A DNA stretch of 64,000 nt from Tulasnella sp. 424 (lineage: Eukaryota; Basidiomycota; Agaricomycetes; Cantharellales; Tulasnellaceae), in assembly GCA_019633425.1 (NCBI GenBank), contig WSUB01000163.1:1-64000 (forward strand). Direction: 5' to 3'. Below, piece by piece: positions 45,435 to 57,543 of the stretch. The position numbers and the translations under genes were made by a program. The notes under the pieces were generated by a model. The model saw nothing but the letters and a program-made list of their open reading frames with translations. It was not told the origin of the DNA and made no database searches. Numbering within the stretch: position 1 is the first letter of the stretch; every line of letters begins with the position of its first letter.

Positions 45435-45714
45435 GTTTCGACTTCAACCAAACCCCAAGTCTCATCGACTCCTCCCCCGTCTCACGGCGTCCACCTCTCT
45501 CCACACACTGTATTAATGCAAGAACAATCGAAACTCGCACGAAGCACCGCCGACATCCGCATCTCGTCACATGAACTTTGATACTACAAGAGGTGACAGA
45601 GTTACAGAGGAGGACGACCACTCTTCGCATGGAAGATTAATGCTTCGCTTGGCGACGGTGGCTCCGTGGACTTGTACTCAGTGTGACCTGGGGCTGTTTG
45701 ATGTGGAACTTGAG

Positions 45715-45916
45715 TGACGTCACACCATTGGTTTGCTCACAAGATCTTTTCTCTTCCAGTTCCATGGACACTTCGCGGTAGAAAATGATGACGAGGTTGA
45801 TTGCTAGCCGGAGACAAAGCATCGAAACGCGCTAGCTCCTCGTATCTTGAGCGCCATGGATCATTGTCGAATGAGGACTCGTATATCTGTGGTCGCCGTT
45901 TTGGACATCACACGTG
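45715..45916 (+). promoter_or_regulatory. CRE / inverted CCAAT / CACGTG block, spacer C-D
   Basis: TGACGTCA at 45715-45722, CCATTGG just after, and CACGTG at 45911-45916, as in spacer A-B. Confidence 0.5.
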
Positions 45917-46239
45917 ACCAAAAGGAAAAGGCGCGGTGTTAGCGCCGATTGCCATTTCAACCAACCCCAAGCCTCGGACGGTCGAGTGCTCAGTTTGGCA
46001 ATCTATCTCGCCACGTCCCTCTCTACGCCAACTATTTCTCAAATCCTAACGTCACGGGAAGGAGTTGAGATCTGCGTTTCGAAAACCTCCGACGCAGCAA
46101 CGTTGGCGACCTGGTGACAGTAAGGTATCCTTACTGCCGTTTTTTATCGTTGTTCCAAGAGGGGCCTGCCAATGACCAAAGATTTCGGGGGGATTGATGT
46201 CCAGGGCTGTAGCGGAATACCGTCGAATTGTCCTCCCTC

Positions 46240-49005
46240 TGCCAAATGCACCTTCAATACCATACCTAGGCTCAACAGCTGCGGATTGTACCCCAAATCT
46301 CATATGCTCTCTCAATTTCTGCGCATTTCCGAGCCAATCGAACCTCCAGTGAACTTCATCCGGTACATTGCAACCTACCACTCCGGTCTTGGCAACGCCG
46401 CGGCGGTTCGCCTTGTGCATCCACCCCCGGTCGAGCTAAACGCACGCGGGATTGCACTTCCGACTAGGGCTTCGACGAGTTTCGAGTGCCACGATGTTTC
46501 AGCGGAGACGGAGGAGATGGAGACCCGTTCGACCCTGCTATCACTTCCCCCTGGACTCCGGACCACGAAACCAACCCTGCATCGGGCAATTCAACTGAGT
46601 ATCGAAAACGCAGATACCCCAACGCGGCTCGCTCGGATGCTTCAACTGGGTTCGAACGACGTTGAATGGAAGAAAGCGCGGCGAACTCACACGGCGAGCC
46701 GGTCCTGAACACGGACGGGTGCGTCTCTATTGCACTAGTGCTCTTATGCAAATCGGACTAAATCTCGATTGGAGGTCACCTTTCCAGTCTTGCAGAGCGT
46801 TTCTGCTTGATTCAATATCGAATCTCGGCGTCAACGCTCTCGACCTTGGCCAGCGCTACCATCCATTCCCAACGAACCAACTCGCCGCGGAAAGCCGACC
46901 CCAAACTTGTGCAGCTACTCCCCTCCACCCCACTTCATAGCCTGCGCTTTATATAGAAGAAGAGGTACTGGACTTTCGACGAAGAGAAACCGTCAAGCTC
47001 CCCGAGGCCGAATTGGAACAACGACTTGCCTCCAACCACACGCACTTTGCGTGTCATCGGCCCCAGACTCTGGTCTCGCAAGGGAGGTTTTGACTCTACG
47101 TTCGGAGCTTTGCTCAGCTTGCATTGTTTCAACGATCTTTAGCCTGCCGTGTGCAAGACCTGACGGCAAGCGGCTCCCAGCTTTCGAGGAGGAAGCTTTT
47201 CCTTTTTCCTCATCATTCTGTGTCAACCCATCGATCCGCTCACTCTGATTCATCCCAGTTCTACCCCTCGCCACCTTTCCACACCGACGAACTCTCCCGC
47301 CAAACGCCAGTGCTAACGAGGAACGCAGAGCCGTTGTTTGCAATTTCAAGCTTACAGCAGCGGTCCGAAGAGGGCATACCGGTCTGCCTACAGGCTCCAA
47401 ATACAAGGGTTCTACGTGGTCTGTAGCCTGGGCATGGTCATATTCGAGAAACACGGCTCTGAAGCGTGGTATTTTGGAGCGTAGATGTCCTCGCTTTGAA
47501 GGTCCGTATCAAGTTTCTCGCTGGGGTCAAATGAACCTGTCGTCTCTCGTCACTCATTCACCTTTCAATGTTTATGATTCGTTTAGGTGATGACGAGAAG
47601 TCACTTTGTATCACGACATCGACACCAGTGCATGTGTTGTCCTCATTCATGAGTGGTGGCCGTTCGAAACGAAAGAATCCTGAACTGACCCTCATACCTA
47701 CTTCCCTGACGGCATGCTCGATGTACTTCGAACATGCTGGAGCATTAGACCTGACAAGAAGTCGGGTGCGTGCACGTGTACTCAGCTTGTAGGCCGGTAC
47801 CACAAACCGAAACTCGGAGTCTGGGTGAGCAAGAATTGGCCGTTAAGCGTCTTTGGTATATACGCCTAACGCTTGGAGCTACTACAGCAGGAAGCGAAGC
47901 GCCTGGACAACCCGACAACGCATTATGATTCCATGTTCAACAACACAACTCGAGGATGTATCTGTCCAACCGCTCTCGATCCGGACGTTACGCAAGGGCT
48001 TTGCCACGTCTCGGTGCTGTCACCGATGGAACTCGTCGACGAACTTTAAGATGTAAATGTACGTGCTATTTGAACATACAGGAAAGATCAAGTGACTGAG
48101 CTGACGTTGGTTCTAGTAGTCTAATTCGCAGACTACTAGTATGTTGCAAAAGGACGACAACAGTCAACCCTCCCATGATTCACCTCAAACTTTGCGCGAC
48201 GACTCTATACCACCCAATTCAAGTCCAGCGTTAGCATTCATTGTGACCGCGACGGGATTTATCCGGGTTTGACCACTATCGACTCTAACCGGACGCTCCA
48301 GGGATCTCGGACGGGGAATCGTTCGAGCCATTCCGGCGCTCTGCAAACCGGTCAGACTACCCTGGAAGAAACTTGGAGAGATCTACAGGAACTTGCGATC
48401 GATTTTCCTCAAAGACGATGTTGCTCTACTCGAAGATAGTCGATCCCTCCCAACGTTCAGGAGGTTCGTGCGACGCTACCTTGACGACTTCCACCCGGTC
48501 GAAGCAGGGTTCGTCATCGACGTGTATCAGGAGCACCACCTTCGTCCAAGTAATCACGTTCTCGGTCTAGAGGTGGCATTGCAGATGTCCAACGCTATCG
48601 AGGACTCTCGAGGAACAACCGAAACGCCTTCTCAAGGCCTTCTGGGAGCTTTAGTAAACGCTATGAAATTGGAGGCATACAGGAGAACGCACGGGTCCCT
48701 TGGCAGAAGCGATTTGGGAGTACTAACAGGTCCATCCCTGCGTCGTCTTAAACCCCCCCCCCGGGTCTACGTTAGTCGCGTGCCACCGGGTTGACAGATT
48801 GACGCTGTTGAGGAAAGGCGTTAGAGTGGAGGCGTTGAGCGTGGAGGATTGGCTGATGCATTTGTATAAGGTTCTTGGTGAGGACGAGCAAGCGGTGGAG
48901 ATGAAGAGACGGTGTGCCCTTGATGGAGGCACAGGTTCAGCAGCTTGTGCTCGAGTAGACGATACCCTAGCTCTTACAAATAGAGAGTCGTTTGAACCAA
49001 TATAG
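46240..49005 (+). pseudogene. Decayed second-family kinase gene, spacer C-D
   Basis: The longest relic of this family. The pre-kinase part is open for 178 codons (46172-46708), with LHRAIQLSIENADTPTRLAR then MLQLGSNDVEW. The kinase core is poor: only EEVLDFRRRETVKLPEAELE and later scattered pieces are readable. The C-terminal segment is the best preserved of all copies (DDVALLEDSRSLPTFRRFVR then RYLDDFHPVEAGFVIDVYQE; later VEALSVEDWLMHLYKVLGED). Function of that segment unknown; it looks all-helical. Frame breaks remain, so I call it a pseudogene. Confidence 0.55.
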
Positions 49006-49089
49006 GAATATCTGAAGGAAAGATCTACCAATATATACCGACGAATAGGTCGCTATCTTTCGGCTCTGTCATATCATCGCTTGCTCGTT

Positions 49090-49354
49090 TACCGCCTACC
49101 ACCTCTCTGACTTTGTTGTCAGAGACTTCGTATCTTCGTATCAAGAAAGATGAAAGTCGGTGCAATGAGCGTAGCACATCGGGTACGAGTGAGGCGCCCA
49201 AACCGTCCAGGCACCGCGTGAGGAAGTGACTCAGACGTGCGTTCCAAAGGTCCCCCTTCGTTGACAACCACCCCGTCGCTCAACTGATAGTTCACCTACC
49301 TCCGCCGAAATCTTCTACCCCACCACCGCACAGTTTGATCAGACGCATTCTGCC
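49090..49354 (+). promoter_or_regulatory. Upstream block of kinase-TPR gene D (shortened)
   Basis: Keeps ATCAAGAAAGATGAAAGT, GTGCAATGAGCG, GAGGAAGTGACTCAGACGTG with CGTTCCAAAGGTCCC and the CACCACC run before the ATG at 49355, but the region is shorter and more diverged than in A-C. Confidence 0.45.
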
Positions 49355-51999
49355 ATGGCCCACAACATCAACGAGGTTCAAGAAACAAGTCCTTCACACC
49401 CACCGATAAGCGCTCAAGACGCCGCTATCGGCGAAGTCGACGAGGCGATGGCGCGTCTTAGAATCTGTCCGGTGGGCAGCTCTTCTCTATGCACCTTTCG
49501 TCGGGATTGCAGGAGGCTAATTGCCAGGTGCTGCTTTAGAGAAAAGTCCTTGCACCACTGGGGCATCTCCGAATTGAGACAGCCCGCATCAAACCGCTGG
49601 AGGATAAAGCCCCCAAGGCAGGCGGGCAAGCGGACGTACAGGCAGCGATACTCGTTCCAGCCCAGTCTCAGGAATCCCTAGGATCCAAAGAAACGGAGTA
49701 CATCGCCGTCAAGAAGCTACGTTTCGACACCGACACCGACGACGATAAAGTTATCACTGTAAGTCGCATGAGTTTCACGCACAGTGGGTGTTCTAACGCG
49801 GATACCGATTGTGTCAAGCCATTTGCTCATGAGGTCAACCTTCTAAACGACTTGTCCCATCCAAATGTGGTGAAGCTCGTTGGTTTTGTCGAAGACGTCC
49901 AGCAGGGCATCGCCTGGATGGTGTTTTTGTGGGAGAAGAATGGCAACTTGCGAGAGTTCGTTCGGTCCGCCAACTGGGAGCTCCCGGAACGCCTGTCTTT
50001 GGTGAACCAATCTCCTCCACCACAGAGATTGATTTTTCAAACTGACGGAACCACAGATAGGTGACGTGGCCAGGGGACTTAGTTATCTCCATGGAAGGAC
50101 TCCACCAATCTGCCATGGTGATCTAAAATCGGTAAGCAAAATGTACTTGCTCTTCGTGCGTGGGCTGACATTGACCTCCATACAGCTCAACGTCCTGGTC
50201 AATTCCAAGAACCGTGCGATTATTACCGACTTTGGTTCTGCCCGAAGAATGGACTCCGCAACTGCAAAACAAGTTAGAAACACAGGTGCGGCGGCCGCGG
50301 AAACGTTCCAGGATCGAAGGCCGACCACGGCGCCCACTCTGGAGTCATTGAAGGCCGAGCTCGCTGCATCCGGGGATTTCATCACCATGACAGGTCCAGC
50401 TTGGACCATCCGATGGGCCGCCCCGGAGCTGCTAGAAGGAGACTTACCCGGTTTGGCAAGCGACATCTGGGCATTGGGTTGGATCTGTTGGGAGGTACGT
50501 TGGAGTGAATTGCAGAGAGATCGGGGCGTTCGCTCACCCCCTTTCGGGTCGATCTAGGCAATCACTGGGAACTTTCCCTTTGATGAGGAGAACGACGTCG
50601 CAATTGTTCTACGCATCACCAAAGGCGATCTTCCGGCGGTTGGAGATGATGCTCAGCTTAAGCAAGTTAAGGTACTCTGTAGCCTGATGGGGCGGTGCTG
50701 GAGCTTGAACGCAAATGATCGGCCAACAGCTATGAGATGCCAACAAGAAATTTCATTAATGGTATGGAGTCCTTGTTGCTGTAATCTATGGGTACTTACG
50801 TGGCATTCACGTAGCATCAAGTCGTACCCTCAAGCAGCAAGCTGAGCGGGTCGGCTACAACTCGCTCGAGCGGGCTTTTACGTGCCCTTGGCCTGATTCA
50901 ACAGCAGAATGGCATGATGTCGGAAGCAGAAAAGCACTTCCAAGAGTCATTTGCGGTTGCCAATTCGGTTGGAGATAAAGAGGACAAGGCTAGAGCATTA
51001 GATGCGCTTGGAGACGTGTACTACTTGCAATCCGAGTATTCCAAAGCCGAGGGATGGTACATCCAAGCCCGCGACACCTACTCCCAAATTGGGGGTCAGC
51101 TTGGCTTTGCCAACTCGGTCTTGGGCCTGGGAGGCGTGTACCGCATGCGAAGCGAACATCCAAAAGCCGAGGAGTCCTATATCCAAGCTCGCGACACCTA
51201 CTCTAAAATCGGGGATCATCTCGGCTTTGCCAACTCGGTCAAGGGTCTGGGACACGTGTACAACATGCGAAGCGAGTATTCCAAAGCCGAGGAGTCGTAC
51301 ATCCAAGCCCGCGACACCTACTCTCAAATCGGGGATCATCTCGGCCTTGCCGGCTCGGTCTTGGGTCTGGGAGACGTGTACCGCATGCGAAGCGAGAATT
51401 CCAAAGCCGAGGAGTCGTTCATCCAAGCCCGCGACACCTACTCTCAAATCGGGGATCAGCTCGGCTTTGCCAATTCGGTCAAGGCTCTGGGACACGTGTA
51501 CAACATTCGAAGCGAGTATTCCAAAGCCGAGGAGTCATACATCCAAGCCCGCGACACCTACTCTCAAATCGGGTCTCAGCTCGGCTTTGCCTACTCGGTC
51601 GAGGGTCTGGGAGACGTGTACCGCATGCGAAGGAAGTATTCCAAAGCCGAGGAGTCGTACATCCAAGCGCGCGACACCTACTCTCAATTCGGAGATCAGC
51701 GAGGCTTTGCCAACTCCGTCCAAAGTCTGGGTCAGGCCTACTCAGCTTCGGGTCAGTATGCTAAGGCCGAAAAGTCGTACTTGGAGGCTGAGGTGGTGTA
51801 TCGTCGGATCGGAGACACGCAATCTTTGGCCAACAACGTTTGGTACTTCGCCTGGCTCCGTCGCCGCCAGGCACAATACGGAGAGGCCAAGCGTCTCGCT
51901 TCCGAAGCATTGACACTTTACGGCAACCTTGATCTGAAGAGTATGGTGGCGAGATGCGATAAATTTCTCGAAGAGGTTCAGCAGCTAATAGTGGTGTAA
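49355..51999 (+). CDS. Kinase-TPR protein D (9 TPRs)
   Basis: 763 aa from exons 49355-49471, 49540-49758, 49819-50001, 50057-50131, 50186-50494, 50558-50761, 50815-51999, the same exon plan and length as gene C. Kinase landmarks: GGQADVQAAIL, IAVKKLRF, AHEVNLLNDL, HGDLKS/LNVLVN, DFGSAR, RWAAPELL, CWSLNANDRPTA. One small difference is LWEKNGNLREF where others have SWEKNGNLREF near the hinge. Nine TPRs follow, with more LGHVYNM-type repeats than in C; the cap is FAWLRRRQAQYGEAKRLA. Likely active and intact. The 3' flank continues as in C and E. Confidence 0.9.
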
Positions 52000-54012
52000 T
52001 TGGGGTTCTCTACTTTTCGTGTAATTATGTCAAGCTTTGTTCATTAACGTCTGACGACATCGTCCGATTTGCATGGTCCGCGATGTCTTTACTCTCATTT
52101 GTATCTTTCTTTCCCTCCACAGAGACTGTACCTTCGGCGTAGTTCTTCGAATCCATGATATTCTGATATCTCCCATCACACTAGAATTTGCCATTCGTAC
52201 ATTGCTAGCCTAGTAAAGTTTCCCCACTACAATGTGAGACCCGTAGCGTGTGGTGTCCATGGAGTACACCGTCTCGATTCCGCGGGCACCCCTCTTACAC
52301 AACAAGTTCCACCTTAGTATTCGACGCTCCCTCCCGCTGGCCTCGTGCCACGGGACAGGGGGGATAGGCTTTGCCAAATATGTGCTTCATACTGCATCAC
52401 AGTCTCAGCCCATCAATCTTAGTTTGCTGTTCGTACTGACTAATTTTATTGTCCCACCCTTCCTACCGGCCTGCAAATCCCATCAGCGGGGGACACCTTG
52501 GCTGCGTCGGTGTTCGAATCCCCGCTTGTGCCAATGCGGAGAGGTCCGGTCATCTGGTTTAACACAGTCTCATAGACCGGCAAGCTGAGGTGGTGGCACT
52601 ATTACATCGTGGGGATTCCTGGCGCGGCTATGGGTATTAGACGTGACGGTGCTAAGGTTGAGAATCCAATCCTGAACCAGCTTCAGCTTTCACGAGACCT
52701 TTTGCCGACATCCAGGGGATTTTCGTTTTCTCTCTTACCGCGATATGTACTTCAAGAAATGCTGCACCGCCAACGATCACAGTTCAATACCCACCGGATA
52801 CCAGGCAGAAAAGCGCGACATCTTCGTCGCAAGGCCTATGGATAAATGCACATACCTCGTAAAATAGAATTCCTTTCAGCACACAAGCTACTGATTTGAC
52901 GCTAATACGCTTCTGAAATCTTATATTAGCACAAGTCCGGCGATAGCTACCAAACAGTTCAAACTAAGCCGAGAAGAACCTTCGACGTCATTGCAGAGTG
53001 GCCAGCGATGGACCGGATGGTCGAGTTACATCTGCAAAGTAGCCGCCACCGTGCGCGGTAATGATGATGGGCGTATGAAAGCGACGATATTTCAAGGACA
53101 ACTATTTTGAATATCAGACGTCGACGCTCATGTTATCCGTGCCCCCGCGTTCGAAGAGCTAATGGGACAGTGCTTCGAAGTGACTACGCCGGTAAAACCA
53201 AAAGGCTGGATCGAGGTGTGCTCCTCTCAATCCTTTCTTCGTGCATGCCACCAGCGCGGGCCGGCCACAACGACAAAAAATGCAGTCTTCATCTCCACCC
53301 ATGCCAATTCCTATGATTCGATTGCTCCGAGGGTTGTCATTTTCTTGACAATGCTGAAAGAATGTGCCCAGCAAGAGCTATGTCGTCGGGCTCGGTGGCA
53401 CCTTCCGAATGGGTTATCACTCGTGTTGCTTGCGGGCGGCTGAGCGACTTCGCGGTAGTCAACCACCATCATCGATGCACGATTCTTGATGGCGTTCTCA
53501 GTTTAACTGTCGAGCGGGAATATCAAATATAGAGGGAAGCTTACCCGTGGTGGGGGATTGGAAGTGAGCGGGTGGATCTCCGAGGGTGTTTGCATATGGC
53601 TTGGGTTGATCTGGTTACGAGGATCGTAGGAATTTGCGAGATGAAGGCGTTTACTGCAATTCCCTAGGCATAAGGGCGTGTCGCTCCGTGTACAAGCATC
53701 GCCGGGACCAATCTGGAAGGGTGTACGAGGATGCGATGTTCGCCGTCTCAAGCCGACTCCATTCAAGGACAAGGGTAAACGCCCAAAGGTTTCACCCACA
53801 GTTTCATCAGGAGACGCTGAGAGGGAAAGAGATTGTTTGGTCTCTTATTTGAGTTTGACTGGGGACAAGAGGTGAATGAGGTCTGAGGATGTTATAGAGG
53901 AGAAAGACCATTCGACGGGTTCCATTAATGGGTTCGAGTGTTTCGCTTGGTGATGGTGGGTCGGTGGATTTGTCCTCAGTGTGACGTAGGGTTGTTCGAT
54001 GTGTCACTTGAG
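52000..54012. other. Array spacer D-E, first part
   Basis: No gene. Same order of blocks as spacer C-D: common 3' flank, structured element (52476-52582), GCGTTCGAAGAGCTAATGGG at about 53149, MLKECAQQEL frame at about 53351, and a stretch at about 53500-53850 shared with 36740-37080 of spacer B-C. Confidence 0.55.
52476..52582 (+). repeat. Hairpin-rich element (after gene D)
   Basis: As after B and C. The third hairpin is extended here to CCGGTC...GACCGG; in the first the loop has changed while the GC stem is kept. Confidence 0.4.
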
Positions 54013-54217
54013 TGACGTCACACGATTGGTTTTTATTTCCCAAGTAAGATCTTTTCCATGGACACGTCGCGGTAGAAAATGGATATGGATTTGCCAGCCT
54101 GACACCCCCCGACACTGCGTGTATGGATTCATTGCCCAATGGGACTGGTATCCTTTCTACTCGGGTGCTCTTGCACCCATCGCAAACCATGAACCTCGTT
54201 TTGGGCTATCACACGTG
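54013..54217 (+). promoter_or_regulatory. CRE / inverted CCAAT / CACGTG block, spacer D-E
   Basis: TGACGTCA at 54013-54020 followed by a GATTGG core, and CACGTG at 54212-54217. Confidence 0.5.
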
Positions 54218-54579
54218 ACCGAAAGGAACGGACGCGGAGTTAGCGCCGATTGCAATTTCAACCAACCCCAAGTCTTCGAACGCTCGACTGAATGCTCTGT
54301 CTCACCACGTTCCACTCTCTACGTATATACACCAACTGTATCGCAAGAACAAATATCATCGGGAGGAATAGAGTGCTGGATAATTAGAACCTCACATGAC
54401 GCACCGCCGACGTCCGCATCTCGTCAGATGGCCATCCACGAACTTGATCCTAGTACGCTGTCCTATCGTTATCGGTTGTTCTGTCACCCTTTTTGGTGAG
54501 GCGCATCGTTTTTGGAACGTTTCTAGAATGTACAAGGTCACTAAAACTTTATGGCAGAATCACCTTCCAATTCACAAAT

Positions 54580-57240
54580 ACTTTGAATCCCGTACCCACT
54601 CGACCCGTATGCCAAAGCTCCCAATTCCTTCTCTTCATCACCCGCATCTCCGAGCCAATTTATTGCCCTCGGAACCTTGTCCAGCGTGTTGCAATCTTCC
54701 ACCCCAGCCAAGGGGCTCGCGGACCTGCAACTAGTCGAACTAAACGCTCGCGGGATTGCACTTCTAATCACGGCGAGGACAAGTTACAAGTGCCCGCGAT
54801 GCTTCTAGAGGAGACAGAGGAATTTTGACCCCATTCGGCTCCGCTTTCATCTGCCTCTTGACTCTGGGGCCTAGGCCACAAGCCAACCCTTCAATGGGCT
54901 AGTTCAGCTGAGTCTCGACAACGTAGATACGAAAACCCGGCTCGTTCAGATGCTTTAATTGGGGGCGGACGACCTTTGAATCGGAGAAGGAGCGGCGAAC
55001 ATACACCGGGGAACCGGCCTTGGAGCGTACGGTGCGTCTCCATTGCACCCTCCTGAACACTGGACTAAAGCTCGATTGTAGGGTTAGCTTTGCAGTTGCG
55101 CAGACTGTTCCTGCTCGCTTCGGTTCCGAATCTCGCCGTCGACGATCTCGACCTTCACCAGCGCTACCATCCATTCCCGCCCGAACCAACGCACTCGGTC
55201 GCGGCGCAAAGTCAACCCCCCGGCTTCCGCGGCAACTCTCCTCCGTCCCATAGCTTGGGCTCCATATGGAAGAAGCGGTGCTGGACCTTCGGCGACGTCG
55301 AACCGTCGAGCTCCCCTCGACCGAGTCCTAAAACGACTCGCGTCTAACTACACGCACTTAGCATCCCACACCGCAAGACTCGGGTTTCGGAAGAAAAGAA
55401 GATCTTGACTCTCCACTGGGAGATGTTACGCATGTTTGCACCGGAGAAAACCCTTTCAACGAGCTTCAACTTGCCGCGTGCCAGACCCGATATGCGGTGT
55501 TGGCTTCCAGCTCTCGAGGAAGCTTCATTCACCCTTCCCCACCATTCTACACCAACTCCGTCGATACATTCACTGTGATTCATCCATACTCTACCTCTCA
55601 CTGCCTTTCCACGCCGGCAAAATTCTCAGAGCTGAACGTCCTCGGAAACGCTGGTCGCAGAACGTCCTTTGACGATGTTGGCTATGCAACAGTCGCAGGA
55701 GAAGGGCATACCGGTTTGACTACCAGTTCCAAATTCAAAGGTCAATGTGGTGTAGTAGCTGGAAAGTGATCATGGTCGAGGGAAGGACGTCGAAGAGAGA
55801 TTTGGGGGTGGGGATGCCTCGCGTTGGAGGTGCGTACAAGTGCCTTTATCAAACCCTTCTGAAAACCGGACTGAAGCTCGGTTGCAGGTTAGCTTTGCAG
55901 TCTCACGGGATGCTCCTGCTCGACTCAATCTCTAATCTCGGCATCGACGATCTCAGCCTTCACCAGCTCTACCATCCAATGAACCAACTCGCCACGGAAA
56001 ATCGAACCCCAACTTGCGCAGCAAATTCCCTCCCCCCCATCGCATAGCATGCGTGCTATATTGAAGAAGTGGTCCTGGACCTTTGACGACGTCGAACCGT
56101 CAAGCTCCCCTCAGCGGAGTCGTAAAAACGACTCGCCTCCAACCAAAGCCGCTTAACACTCCACCAGCGCAAGACTCGGGTTTTGGAAGGAAGATCTTGG
56201 CTCTACACTGGGAGATTTACGCATATTTTGCACCGGACAAAAGCACTTTCAAGGAGCTTTAGGCTTTAGCCTGTCGCGCGCAAGACCCGATATTCGGTGT
56301 AGGCTTCCAGCGCTCGAGGGAGCTCCTTTCATGCTTCCACATCATTCTATACCGACCACGTCAATCCGCTCACGGTGATTGATCCCTACTCTACCCCTCA
56401 CCACCTTCCTCGCCGGTACCATTCTCCGAGCTGAACGGGCTCGTAAACGACGGTTGCGGAACCGTCCCTTCTGGCGATTTTGGCTTTGCAACTGCCGTAC
56501 ACGAAGGGCATGCCGGTTTGACGGCCAGCCCCGAATTCAAAGGGACACTGTGATGGTGTAGTCGGGAAGTGCTCCTGGTCGAGGAAACGACGTTGAAGAG
56601 ATATCTCAGTGTGGGGATGCCTCGCGTAAGAAGTAGGTACCAACACCTTCGTCGAAGTCAAGAAACCTAGCCATTCCTTGTCACTCACTCACCTTTCCCC
56701 GCTTTATCATTCTTTCAGCCTATGTTCGGATGCCCTCGTTATCGCGACGCCAGAAACGATGCGGGTGTTCTCATTGCGTGCCCGACCATTCAAAAACGAA
56801 AAGGCTCTGGAACCGACTCCCACTCAACGGCTTCACATGCGAGACTTTGAGCTCGACAAGCGGCCAGAAGCGTGCATGGATGTAGCAGCGATCAGTCCAC
56901 TGAAACCGTGCGGGTGTGGGTAGGTTAGGAATCCGAGGTTGAGCGCCTGGGGTTGTACGTCTAATGCTTGGAACGGGTGCAGGAGGAAGCGAGAGGGTTG
57001 GAAGGTTGGATCATGTTTGACAACAACACGATTCAAGGAATGCAATCTCCCAAGTCACTTTCAAGAGTCTCAACACGGACGTCGCTCAGAAATCTGCCAA
57101 CTCTCGTTGCAGTAGAGGATGGAGCTCGAAGACAAACTTTAAGCCATCAAGGTACAAGGGCAGAGAATGGAAAAAAAAACCGCGCGGGAACAGTAGTAAT
57201 TCTACCGAGGGAGACTTTCTACAGTGAACCCCTTTGACAC
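54580..57240 (+). pseudogene. Decayed second-family kinase, spacer D-E, internally duplicated
   Basis: Contains two tandem copies of the kinase-core relic (about 55030-55845 and 55850-56660). The first reads TSFDDVGYATVAGEGHTGLT (a DFG-region relic); the second has GDFGFAT in a shifted frame at about 56480 and a C-lobe piece at about 56720. The second copy is nearly the same as the one in spacer A-B. The helical C-terminal segment of the other relics is missing. Non-functional. Confidence 0.6.
55030..56660 (+). repeat. Tandem duplication of about 820 bp
   Basis: AAGCTCGATTGTAGGGTTAG / AAGCTCGGTTGCAGGTTAG, GAAGAAGCGGTGCTGGACCT / GAAGAAGTGGTCCTGGACCT and ACCCGATATGCGGTG / ACCCGATATTCGGTG occur in the same order in both halves. 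The right half resembles 30290-31190 more closely than the left half does. Confidence 0.65.
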
Positions 57241-57289
57241 GGTTTAGCGCTCACAACCTTCCCACCTCCCTGGCTCTGCTCGGTAAAGT

Positions 57290-57543
57290 CTCTATATTTA
57301 GGACATCAGATCTTCGAATCAAGAAAAATCAAATTCGAAGTTTGATTTGAGCGTGTACGACGAGAACACCTACCGGCGTTGCGGCGTCCCGAAGTCCGAT
57401 CACCGAGTAGTGGCGCTCGTTCCAAAGGTCCCTCTCGTTTAAATCCCACCACCACCACCACCATACTCATCAGTAGTTCACCTCCTACCCCGACCCAAAT
57501 CATCCACTCTCCCACCAAATAGCTCGATCAGGCTCATTCTACC
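57290..57543 (+). promoter_or_regulatory. Upstream block of kinase-TPR gene E
   Basis: TCGAATCAAGAAAAATCAAA, GTTTGATTTGAGCG, CGTTCCAAAGGTCCC, a CCACCACCACCACC run and ATCCACTCTCCCACC precede the ATG at 57544. The CATGCGTTTACAATGAGC motif of the other genes has been lost. Confidence 0.5.
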
